Assembly: GCA_964501265.1 (NCBI GenBank)
Contig: CAZCSK010000018.1
Coordinates: 1-43,188 of the forward strand
Direction of reading: 5' to 3'
Source: CAZCSK01 sp964501265
GTDB lineage: Bacteria > Actinomycetota > CADDZG01 > JAHWKV01
DNA: 43,188 nt
The notes under the pieces are model-generated. The model ran no database searches and was not told where the DNA came from. It was given only the letters and a program-made list of their open reading frames with translations. Below are positions 32,997 to 41,479 of this stretch, piece after piece (position 1 is the stretch's first letter; every line of letters begins with the position of its first letter). A program made the position numbers and the translations under genes.

Positions 32997-33253
32997 GAAG
33001 TCCGAACAAACGCCTGGCGCAGATCGTCGCCGGAGTTATGGAGGAGATGGAACGCATCTTCCATCTTGTGGGTGGCCCCAAGACGGCAACCGACGCGATG
33101 ACGCAAGAACACACTGATTTGGTAGAAGCGCTCGCGGCAGGCGATCGTCAAGAAGCCCAATCTCTGATGGAGAATCACATCATCTCGTCTCGCACGCGGG
33201 TTATTGAGTGTTTCAGGGAGGGGACGTTGCAGTTGGGCTTTGAAAGCGAGTAG
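32997..33253 (+). pseudogene. C-terminal fragment of a third GntR-FCD regulator
   Basis: The plus strand reads NKRLAQIVAGVMEEMERIFH, then QEHTDLVEALAAGDRQEAQS and ISSRTRVIE, which lines up with the end of the FCD domain of the regulator at 4680 (NQRLAEVVERLLEEMERFFH). The winged-helix half is absent: upstream sequence to about 32948 is unrelated. A GTG at 32948 could start a 101-aa product, but without DNA-binding domain it is most likely a remnant of a rearranged regulator gene. It is followed by the plus-strand binding-protein copy. Confidence 0.7.
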
Positions 33254-33426
33254 CAGAAAGGCTGGGATAACCCCGTTTCTAAGACTCCTTGACCAAGCAT
33301 TTGATATCTCAATAGAATGACCTCTGCCAGGGGGAATCTTCGATCTGGCCGATTTGATGGGAGTCAGCCTCGCAGTTAAATGTCCGTCACCGCTCGGGCC
33401 CACTATTCAACGGCCTCGCCCTGGTT

Positions 33427-35130
33427 GTGCTGATTGCCATTCTCGCGCTCGTAGCACTTGTCACCAAACCCCCACCGCCGCCCAACGTAGCCGAGTTCGC
33501 GCCGCAGTCCGTTGAACAAATCACTGACGCACCAGGTAACCAATTCAGCCGATTTGGCGCGGGCGAAGGCGAGGGAACATCCGGGACATCCGGGACATCC
33601 GGGACTGCCGGCTTGCCCTCCGCCGGAAGTCGCCAAAGCGTTCGGGTCCGTCGATGTGTAGGAAACCCCCCTCGACAGATCGAAGATCCTCAGTCTCCCC
33701 CATGTGCCGACACATGGGTGGGCAACAACGGTGGTAGTACCTGGAGGGGAGTTTCTTCCGACGAGATCAGAGTTGCTGTTCCCAAACCGGAGGCCTTCCT
33801 TTCCTCTCGCATGATCAATGCATATGAGACCTTTTTCAACAATCGCTTCGAGTTCTATGGCAGGAAACTCAACCTCATTGAAGGCAAGAGCGATTCTCAC
33901 CAGGTCTACCAGCCGGAAGTCCAAAGAGCGAGGGCCATCGCGGTCTACGAGGAAGCGCGTGCCTTTGCTGCTATCGACTTTGTGAATGATTCAGAGAGAG
34001 ATAACTATGGCATGGTGTTCAACGACACCTTCTTCGATGAACTGGCGGAGCGAAAGGTACTTTCGACAGACTATCTGACGGGAGTGAGAACCGCCGCCAG
34101 AGATCACAGCGTCAATTCTCCTCACCAATACAACTATTCTCCGCCACTCGACGTAGCGCTCGAGAATGTCGGGTCCTGGGCATGCAATGCTCTCGTCGGG
34201 CGCCCCGCTCGATTCGGTGGCCCAGATGTCCAGTCGCAGACTCGAAAGGTTGCCCTGGCAGTTCAGCAGGCACCCCCTAGAGAACCGGATGCGTCCCCAC
34301 TTGCGAGGAGACTTAGGGATTGTGGAGCGCCAGTGGAAGTTGTCCCCTTACTAAGAAACTGCCCTAGCGGCGTCCATTGCAACGCAGATCAGACCATCGT
34401 GGCGCGAATGCAGTCGATGGGTATCACGTCAATTTTCTGTCTATGCAACATGGACCAACACTCATATTTGATGGACGCGGTCCTGAATCACGCTCCCGCT
34501 TACAAGCCGGAATGGCTAATTGCTGGGATCAGTGGCAACGAACGAGACATCTGGACGTCCAGGTTCCAACAGGCCGGATTGGAGACCCATCTAGCTCATC
34601 TCTATGGAGTCACCGGGGCTAACAAGATCAATCGGACCAATGACGAACCTTGGTGGTGGGCACTCAGGGAAGGCGATCCGGACATAGCTCCCCCCGACCG
34701 AGGAATTCACATGGACATTGCCCCGGGGGGCTCCGCAACCACGAGCGCTAGAACAGGCACCTACGGACAAGCGCAATTCGCGATTAACCGCTTCTACCGT
34801 CAGGTCCTACTCCTAGCATCGGGCATTCAACAAGCTGGTCCCAGGTTGACCCCCTTGTCGCTCCAGAAAGGGCTTCACGAGACAAGGTTTCCCAATCCTG
34901 GGTGCGGTGGGCCTCCTTACTATCAGGCGTGCGTCGGCTTTGCACCCGGAAGATACGCGATGGTCGATGACTACACCATCATCTGGTGGAACGGAGCAGT
35001 TCCGGCTGAGCAGGAGGCGAGACCGGGCGCGTTTTGTTACGTAAACATGGGGGCTCGTTATTCCATAGGTAAGGGTAATTGGCCCTCAGGAGAGCAATCC
35101 CTCTTTGATACAAGCAAGACATGCAGATAG
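33427..35130 (+). CDS. Opposite-strand LivK-like binding protein, subtype C, start codon lost
   Basis: 567 aa from the first in-frame GTG at 33427. Homology to the family begins earlier, at 33373: the codons read TCG CAG TTA AAT GTC CGT, where array members have ATG CAG, so the ancestral start seems mutated and the GTG start loses the basic N-terminus and part of the anchor. An in-frame TGA precedes at 33355. Otherwise intact: PPPPPN, a linker with a 9-bp repeat encoding Gly-Thr-Ser units, CVGNPPRQIEDPQSPPC, FFNNRFEFYGRKLNLIE and an end at TSKTCR. It resembles the subtype-C gene at 12840 (ANKINR, EPWWWALRE). About 20 bp before it, CAGCCTCGCAGTTAA resembles the usual PCR-stop tail, so it was once inside an array. 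Confidence 0.75.
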   Translation: MLIAILALVALVTKPPPPPNVAEFAPQSVEQITDAPGNQFSRFGAGEGEGTSGTSGTSGTAGLPSAGSRQSVRVRRCVGNPPRQIEDPQSPPCADTWVGNNGGSTWRGVSSDEIRVAVPKPEAFLSSRMINAYETFFNNRFEFYGRKLNLIEGKSDSHQVYQPEVQRARAIAVYEEARAFAAIDFVNDSERDNYGMVFNDTFFDELAERKVLSTDYLTGVRTAARDHSVNSPHQYNYSPPLDVALENVGSWACNALVGRPARFGGPDVQSQTRKVALAVQQAPPREPDASPLARRLRDCGAPVEVVPLLRNCPSGVHCNADQTIVARMQSMGITSIFCLCNMDQHSYLMDAVLNHAPAYKPEWLIAGISGNERDIWTSRFQQAGLETHLAHLYGVTGANKINRTNDEPWWWALREGDPDIAPPDRGIHMDIAPGGSATTSARTGTYGQAQFAINRFYRQVLLLASGIQQAGPRLTPLSLQKGLHETRFPNPGCGGPPYYQACVGFAPGRYAMVDDYTIIWWNGAVPAEQEARPGAFCYVNMGARYSIGKGNWPSGEQSLFDTSKTCR

Positions 35131-35149
35131 GAGTTCGCAGACGGTCGGA

Positions 35150-35524
35150 GTGCTTTTTTTGAAGGCACAGCCCTAGGGCCAAAAGGAAGGACAATGCGGA
35201 GATAATCGATTTCCTGGATTTGCCGAATGACTCTTCCGTTCAGCGCGGAGATCTTCTCTATTGCTTCTCGACTCTTACCCGGTAACGTCGAGGCAAGAAC
35301 GACCACTTCTTCAACGCCACGCGCCCACGCCCGGCTCAGCGGAACCAGCTCCGCTCGCGTGAAACGCGAACTTTTCATGGATGTAGAGACCAAATCGTAA
35401 CGCGCCCCGACAGAATCTGACCTTCACCTGCCACGGGAGGCACAGAAACCTGCCGCGGCTTCGAAGGTGGCGACGAGGCCGCCGTAGTTTGTAGCGCTCC
35501 GGGATGCGGTCTGGTGTGACTCAA
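35150..35524 (-). pseudogene. Possible broken gene with a subtilisin-propeptide-like end
   Basis: A TTG at 35524 has AAGGAGG six bases upstream and opens a proline-rich frame (RQVSVPPVAGEGQILSGR) that stops at 35375. In the next frame the sequence continues as a plausible protein (SRAWARGVEEVVVLASTLPG, EAIEKISALNGRVIRQIQEI, DYLRIVLP). The GGRVxRxxxEIxxLxVxLP-like strand resembles the inhibitor I9 propeptide of S8 proteases. The 3' part runs into the binding-protein copy at 35130, as if that insertion cut it. This rests on a frameshift and a short motif, so it is tentative. Confidence 0.3.
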
Positions 35525-35675
35525 AAGATCCTCCTTGTCAACTCCGCGTTCCGACTTTGTAGAAGCTGCAGAGCATACCCAGAATCGGCTAAGTTTGACC
35601 GCCCTGAAAGAAGAGAGTAGCTTGTTCACCCGCGAAGGGATCAACCGAACCTCGGAAACCAGGAAGGGCCGCCGA

Positions 35676-36680
35676 ATGTCTCGACGAATAACTCTCTTCA
35701 CCGGACAATGGGCCGATCTTCCGCTGGAGATTCTGGCGAAGAAAGCAGCCGCCTGGGGGTTTGACGGGCTCGAGCTGGCCTGCTGGGGAGATCATTTCGA
35801 GGTCGATCGAGCACTCGAGGACGACGCGTATGTGGAGCAGAAGCGCAAGCTTCTCGCCGAGCACGGGCTGGCGTGCTGGGCCATCAGCACCCACCTCGTT
35901 GGGCAGGCGGTTTGCGACGATCCGATAGACCAGCGACACCAAGCGATTCTTCCGTCATCGGTTTGGGGAGACGGCGATCCCGAGGGCGTTAGAGAAAGAG
36001 CCGCCAATGAAGTCAAAAAGACTGCCAGGGCCGCCAAGAAGCTGGGAGTCGACATCGTCATTGGCTTCACCGGGTCTAGCATCTGGCACACGCTCGCGGG
36101 TTTTCCCCCCGTGCCGCCGGAGATGATCGAGGCGGGGTACGAGGACTTCGCCCAAAGGTGGAACCCGATCATCGAGGTGTTTGAAGAGGAGGAAGTGCGG
36201 TTCGCTCTTGAAGTCCATCCATCCGAGATTGCCTACGACTTCTGGACGACCAAACGGACTCTCGAGGCGATCGGCCGCCGTCCCGGATTCGGATTGAACT
36301 TCGATCCGAGCCATATGAACTGGCAGGGACTAGACCCGACCTTGTTTCTGCAGGAATTCGCCGACCGCATCTACCACGTCCACTGCAAGGAGTCGGCCAC
36401 TAACCTTAACGGACAAAACAGCATCCTCTCGAGCCACCTGCCGTTTGGAGACTCAAGAAGAGGATGGGATTTCGTCTCGGTCGGACACGGTAGCGTTCCG
36501 TTCGAGCGAATCCTTCGGACCCTCAATGCCATTGGATACAACGGTCCTCTTTCGGTGGAGTGGGAGGACTCGGGAATGGACCGTGAGTTCGGGGCGCCGG
36601 AGGCGCTCGAGTACCTGCGAAAACTTGATTTCAAACCTGCCGAAGGCGCGTTCGACGCCGCCTTCGCGTCTGACAAGTGA
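35676..36680 (+). CDS. Sugar phosphate isomerase/epimerase (AP endonuclease 2-like TIM barrel)
   Basis: 334 aa from the ATG at 35676, which has AGGAAGGG upstream. An open frame to 35535 is not needed. It belongs to the xylose isomerase-like TIM-barrel family that uses a divalent metal to isomerise or epimerise sugars, sugar acids or inosose. Probable metal ligands lie in LEVHPSEIAYDF, NFDPSHMNWQGLD, YHVHCKES and SVEWEDSGMDRE. First gene of a plus-strand catabolic group. Its stop overlaps the next start by 4 bp (GTGA). Confidence 0.9.
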   Translation: MSRRITLFTGQWADLPLEILAKKAAAWGFDGLELACWGDHFEVDRALEDDAYVEQKRKLLAEHGLACWAISTHLVGQAVCDDPIDQRHQAILPSSVWGDGDPEGVRERAANEVKKTARAAKKLGVDIVIGFTGSSIWHTLAGFPPVPPEMIEAGYEDFAQRWNPIIEVFEEEEVRFALEVHPSEIAYDFWTTKRTLEAIGRRPGFGLNFDPSHMNWQGLDPTLFLQEFADRIYHVHCKESATNLNGQNSILSSHLPFGDSRRGWDFVSVGHGSVPFERILRTLNAIGYNGPLSVEWEDSGMDREFGAPEALEYLRKLDFKPAEGAFDAAFASDK

Positions 36681-37856
36681 CGACAGGTCGATCGGCGACA
36701 TCGTTAAGCGTGGGGATGATTGGTTATGCCTTCATGGGACGCGCTCACTCCCATGCCTGGCGGACGGTCTCCGCCTTCTTTAACGTGGCCCTGGAACCCC
36801 GACTCTCAGTCATCTGCGGACGAAAACCCGATGCTCTGGAGAAAGCTCGAAGCATGCTCGGCTGGGACTCAGCGGAAACCGACTGGCGCAAGGTGGTCGA
36901 GCGAGACGACATCGATCTGATCGACGTCTGTACCCCCGGATCCAGCCATGCCGAGATCTCGATTGCGGCGCTTCAGGCAGGCAAGCACGTCCTATGCGAG
37001 AAGCCGCTGGCCCAACACCGTTGAGGAAGCTCGAGCGATGGCAGATGCGGCCGCTAATGCTGCGACCGGCGGAGTTCGCTCGATGGTCGGGTTCAACTAC
37101 CGACGGGTTCCGGCCACAGCCCTGGCGAAACGCCTCGTAGCCGACGGCCGTTTGGGAGAGGTGCGCCACGTTCGAGCGGTCTATCTTCAGGATTGGATCG
37201 TGGATCCCGAGTTTCCACTTGTCTGGCGGATGATCGCGCAGGAGGCGGGGTCGGGGGCTCTCGGCGACATCGGTGCCCACATCATCGACCTCTCTCAGTA
37301 CATTATCGGCGACCGCATTTGCGAAGTAGTCGGCGTAACCGAGACCTTTATCAAGGAAAGGCCTCTCACCAGCGAGGCGGGGGTCGGCTCGGCTGCATCG
37401 GCGAGAGGCGGAGTCTCCGTGGATGACGCCGCGCTCTTCATCGCCCGATTCGGTGGTGGGGCGGTCGCGACGTTCGAGGCAACGCGGTTCGCAACGGGGC
37501 GTCGCAACGGCCTTCGCATCGAGATAAACGGCTCGAAGGGAAGCCTCGCCTTCGACCTGGAGCGGCTAAACGAGTTGGAGATATTCGATGCCGATGACCC
37601 GGGTGATTCTCAAGGATTTCGCAGAGTTCTCGTCACCGAGTCGAGCCACCCCTGGATGAGCGCGTGGTGGCCACCGGGCCACATCATCGGCTGGGAACAC
37701 ACCTTCACGCACGAAGTAAAGGATCTGATCGATGCTATTGCCGCGGGAGCCGATCCGGAGCCGAGCTTTGCCGACGGCTTGCAGGTCCAGCAAGTCCTCG
37801 AGGCGGTCGGCCGCTCAGCGGACTCGGGCTCGTGGCAGAAGATCCCGAGTCAATGA
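36677..37856 (+). pseudogene. Gfo/Idh/MocA oxidoreductase with a single frameshift
   Basis: Rossmann-type sugar or inositol dehydrogenase. The 5' frame (36677-37024) has GMIGYAFMGRAHSHAW and ends CEKPLAQHR. The 3' frame resumes at NTVEEARAMADAA and runs through GFNYRRVPA, GALGDIGAHIIDLSQYIIG and a C-terminal end at 37856. Removing one C from the GCCCAAC string near 37011-37014 would join them as ...EKPLANTVEEARAM, exactly the expected sequence. Both parts are otherwise undamaged, so this is a very recent mutation or a sequencing/assembly error. The restored product would be about 392 aa. The GTG start overlaps the upstream stop. Confidence 0.85.
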
Positions 37857-38360
37857 AACGCGCATCAGTTTCGCCCGGGCTTTCCCGAACGCACAATCAC
37901 AAGCACACCCAAATTAGGGGTCAACATTCCGGTCGAGGTGGCGACTCACATAGGAGGGCTCCTTGAATTTCATACCGGCGCCATCGCCGCCATCATTATG
38001 AGCTTCGACATATGGGCGGCCAACCTTCCTCGAATTGAGATCTACGGCACTGAAGGAACAGTCTCCGCGCCGGATCCTAACTCCTTCGGTGGCCCTGTGA
38101 GACTGCGGAAAGGAACGGATCCAGAGTGGATGGAGATCCCGATGATCGACGGATACGCGCAGGGCAACTCCCGAGGTATAGGCGTGGTCGACATGGCGCA
38201 GGCCCTACAATCAGGCCGGCCCCATCGCGCGAGTGGAGAACTCGCCTATCACGTGCTCGACATCATGTACGGACTGCTAAATTCATCCACAGAATCGAGG
38301 TATGTCGAGATTGCCAGCACGTGCGAGCGCCCGTCTCCCATGGCAGAGAAGCTGGCTTAG
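37857..38360 (+). pseudogene. C-terminal fragment of a second Gfo/Idh/MocA oxidoreductase
   Basis: From about 37880 the plus strand reads PERTITSTPKLGVNIPVEVA, then THIGGLLEFHTGAIAAIIMS, LPRIEIYGTEGTVSAPDPNS and a C-terminus ending MAEKLA. This is the beta-sheet C-terminal domain of Gfo/Idh/MocA enzymes. The NAD-binding Rossmann half is missing. An in-frame ATG-like or GTG start near 37938 would give at most 140 aa without cofactor-binding capacity. It directly follows the frameshifted gene above, so a tandem pair may have been partly deleted. Confidence 0.8.
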
Positions 38361-38427
38361 GTGCCGAAAATCACATGCTCAACTACGTTGAGTAGACTCC
38401 AGTCAATCGCAGAGCGAAGTCGATGAC

Positions 38428-39281
38428 AGGAGGTTGAATTGCAGACGAGAACGCTGGGTGAAACGGGCCACGAAAGCTCGCTCGCGATGCTGGGCACGGC
38501 CGCCTTCGGGCGGATACCTCAGGATGAAGTGGACCAGGCTGTCGCTCTGGCTCTCGATGCCGGGGTCAATCACGTCGACGTCGCTCCTTCCTACGGGGAA
38601 GCTGAGCTGCGTCTCGGCCCCTGGGCGAGTGAGTTCGCCGCAAGAGGCGTATTCGTTGCGTGCAAGACGGAGAATCGGGAGCAGTCGGACGTTCGGCGAG
38701 AGTTGGAAGAGTCTCTGGGCCAGCTCGCAATGGAGAAGTTCCCGCTTTATCAGCTGCATGCCGTAACTTCGCTCCAGGAACTGGACCTGGCCATGGTCGC
38801 ACTGGATGCGCTGGTAGATGCGAGACGTGAGGGTCTGATCGATCACATAGGAATTACCGGCCACGGCCTTCAGTCGCCCGCAGTGATGCTCGAAGCAATG
38901 GCCCGTTTCGACTTCGCCACGATCATGTTCCCCGTCAACGCGGCCCTGTGGGCGCGAAGTGACTATCGAAAAGCGACCGAGAAAGTTCTGAGGACCGCTT
39001 CAGAGAAGCGCGTCGGCGTTCTCGCAATCAAGACGGCCGTAAAGGGGCCATGGACCGACCGGGCGCGCTACCAGACGTGGTACGAGCCGTTCGAGGAGTC
39101 TGATGAGATTGCCGCGGGAGTTCGTTGCACGCTGAGTCAAGAGATCAGCGCACTATGCACTCCCGGTGACGCGCGACTTCTGCCAATGGTGTTGGAAGCG
39201 GTATCAGCCTTTAATCCGATGAGCGACTCCGAGCAGGAAAGGCTGATAACGGCCAGGTCCGACCTTGTGTCGATTTTTTAG
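38428..39281 (+). CDS. Aldo/keto reductase
   Basis: 280 aa TIM-barrel NAD(P)H oxidoreductase. The coding part begins at the TTG at 38439, five bases after AGGAGG (38428-38433). The catalytic tetrad is visible as Asp47 and Tyr52 (VDVAPSYGEAE), Lys76 (CKTENR) and His107 (LYQLHAV). At 280 residues it is a compact member of the family, like the sugar-catabolic reductases that sit beside Gfo/Idh genes. It precedes the second isomerase by 15 bp and so probably shares its transcript. Confidence 0.9.
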
Positions 39282-39296
39282 GTAGGTCTGCCTGTC

Positions 39297-40172
39297 GTGT
39301 CGAGCCTTACAAGAACCGGACATTTTCCGATTGGTTTTCGACGAGGCGAGTCGGATTGGCAGGAGGATCTCGATGAGCTGCTGTCGTGGGCGGTCGCCAA
39401 TGAGTTTGCCGCGCTTGATCTAACGACCGACGGCGATATCGCGGCCGGTAAAGTAACGAGCGCGGGCCTTCAGATAGGCGCCGTGGACCTGCCGGAATGG
39501 AAAGGGATGATCGCTGCGGAGGAGAAAATCAGGGAGCAGTCGATCCGCCGCAACGCCGATTACGTGGAGGCCTGTTCGTCTCTCGGTGTGCGCAACTTCT
39601 TCATCGTGATGCTGCCCGAGAATCCAACCCTTCCACGCGCCCAGAATTTCGCTTACATGTTGGAAAGCCTTCAGCAGCTTGGGCCAGCGCTGGAAAGCTG
39701 CGGGGGGCGGCTGGTGATAGAAGGCTATCCTGGTCCGGGTGCCCTTTGCTGTACGCCCGAAGGCTATCGGGCGCTTTTCGAGCGCTGCAGCTCTCCGGCC
39801 ATCGGCATCAACTACGATCCCTCCCATCTCATAAGAATGGGGATCGATCCGATTCGATTTCTCGATGAGTTTGTCAGCAGGGTATTCCACGTCCATGCAA
39901 AAGATACAGAACTTTTTCTGGAGAGAATTTACGAATATGGACGCGAGCAGCCGCCGACCTTCGCCGACACCTTCGCCTTCGGCTCCAGCTGCTGGCGATA
40001 CACGATTCCAGGCCACGGCCAGATGAATTGGACTGAAGGGTTTCGAGTTCTGGAGCGCGCCGGCTACGCAGGCGCGGTTTCAGTCGAGCTGGAAGATGCC
40101 AACTTCAACGGTAGCAAGGAGTCCGAACAGGCCGGACTCAACGCCTCGCGCCTTTTCTTGGAGGGCTGCTAG
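39297..40172 (+). CDS. Sugar phosphate isomerase/epimerase, second copy
   Basis: 291 aa, GTG start. The same TIM-barrel superfamily as the gene at 35676 but only distantly similar. Metal-site segments are VIEGYPGPGALCC, INYDPSHLIRMGIDP, FHVHAKDTE and SVELEDANF. It overlaps the next gene by 1 bp (stop TAG then GTG). Together with the reductase and the dehydrogenase it fits a pathway that oxidises and isomerises a sugar or cyclitol, such as a keto-inositol. The exact substrate cannot be read from sequence. Confidence 0.88.
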   Translation: MSSLTRTGHFPIGFRRGESDWQEDLDELLSWAVANEFAALDLTTDGDIAAGKVTSAGLQIGAVDLPEWKGMIAAEEKIREQSIRRNADYVEACSSLGVRNFFIVMLPENPTLPRAQNFAYMLESLQQLGPALESCGGRLVIEGYPGPGALCCTPEGYRALFERCSSPAIGINYDPSHLIRMGIDPIRFLDEFVSRVFHVHAKDTELFLERIYEYGREQPPTFADTFAFGSSCWRYTIPGHGQMNWTEGFRVLERAGYAGAVSVELEDANFNGSKESEQAGLNASRLFLEGC

Positions 40173-41260
40173 TGGCGCCCGAGAAACCGATCAAAGTTGG
40201 GCTCATTGGAGCTGGAGGCATCGCGCAGATTCACCTCCAGGCCATCGAGTCCATCGAAGAGCTTGAGGTCGCGGCGGTGGCCGACATCGCGCCCCTAGCA
40301 GCAGAGGCAACCGCCAAGAGATGGGGCATCCCAGCGGTTTTCCAGGATTATCGGGACCTCCTAGATCTAGGCGACCTCGACGGCGTCATCATCTGCACCC
40401 CCACCGCCCTGCACGGCCGCCCATCCATAGATGCCCTTAGAGCCGGTAAGCATGTTCTCGTAGAAAAACCCATGGAGGCAGATCTAGGGATGGCGACGGA
40501 GATGACCCGCGTCGCTAAAGAGACCGGCAAGATCCTCATGGTCGCCCTAAAGCTTCGCTTCAGTCCACAAGTCGCGATTGCAAAAGACATTGTCGATGGC
40601 GGCGCTCTCGGGCGGATCTATTTCGCAGAGGCCGTGGCTTCCCGTCGCAGGGCTACTCCCGGGCCAAGCTTTACCCGCAAGGACCTGGCTGGGTTCGGAG
40701 TCGTCTCGGACCTGGGCATCTACCCTCTCGATACCGCCCTCTACTTGATGGGGCATCCCAAACCGGTGGTCGTCAGCGCGGTCACTTCCAACTACATCAG
40801 CCTCAACGCCGCGCCGGTCTTCGGGCAGTGGAGCGATGTGCAACATGAAAGCGAGGTCGAAGACTTTGCTGCAGCGTGGGTCCGATTCGACGACGGCTCG
40901 GTCCTCGTCCTGAAGACGAGCTGGGCCCTCAACATGGACTCGCTGGGGACGACCTACTTTCTGGGCGAGAAGGCGGGTCTTCGCCTAGGTGTGGGTGAGG
41001 TGAACGGGTCCGCGGACGGCGTGAGCATCTACCGGGACGAGTTCGGTGCTATGACGAAGGTTGATGTGCAGGGGGTAACGCCTGTGGAAAACTTCGAGCT
41101 GTTTCGCCGGGAAGACCGAGCGTGGGCGGAGGCTGTACGGACCAACAGCCCATCGCCAGTCGACCCGGCGGGGGTTCTTTTGGCAACCGCCATCATTGAC
41201 GCGGCCTTTCAATCTGCGGACTCAGGACGCGAAGTTGAGGTCCACGCTCCCAAGATCTGA
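40172..41260 (+). CDS. Gfo/Idh/MocA family oxidoreductase
   Basis: Intact 362 aa NAD(P)-dependent dehydrogenase. The Rossmann loop is GLIGAGGIAQIHLQAI near residue 10. EKPM contains the conserved Lys of the family, and SDLGIYPLDTALYLMG carries the catalytic His/Asp-type segment. The C-terminal half is the usual beta-sheet substrate domain. The GTG start at 40172 shares one base with the upstream stop. It is the only complete dehydrogenase of the three in this cluster and may have made the others dispensable. Confidence 0.91.
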   Translation: MAPEKPIKVGLIGAGGIAQIHLQAIESIEELEVAAVADIAPLAAEATAKRWGIPAVFQDYRDLLDLGDLDGVIICTPTALHGRPSIDALRAGKHVLVEKPMEADLGMATEMTRVAKETGKILMVALKLRFSPQVAIAKDIVDGGALGRIYFAEAVASRRRATPGPSFTRKDLAGFGVVSDLGIYPLDTALYLMGHPKPVVVSAVTSNYISLNAAPVFGQWSDVQHESEVEDFAAAWVRFDDGSVLVLKTSWALNMDSLGTTYFLGEKAGLRLGVGEVNGSADGVSIYRDEFGAMTKVDVQGVTPVENFELFRREDRAWAEAVRTNSPSPVDPAGVLLATAIIDAAFQSADSGREVEVHAPKI

Positions 41261-41479
41261 GTACCAGGCATCGGGAATCCTAGAGGACGGCGCGGGTGCG
41301 GCTGGGACGGTTACACGCGGCGGGGGCGCCCTTCTCCCGGTAGACATGAACAAAGTGAATTACGTCCTATGTCCTCAAGCAAGTCAGACACATGCGCTCC
41401 CCTGCCTGTTGCTGGATCGACATGCGCGCAATGCTCGGGCGCAAAAAAAAGAGGGCTGAGTTGGGAAGACCGAAAGTAC
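41261..41479. other. Convergent intergenic gap
   Basis: Between the dehydrogenase stop and the acyl-CoA synthetase stop. An eight-A run near 41445-41453 would be T-rich on the minus strand, but I see no clear stem before it. No gene is evident. Confidence 0.4.

Noticed and set aside
41440..41460. Terminator of the acyl-CoA synthetase gene
   Set aside because: There is a T run on the minus strand, but no stable stem before it.
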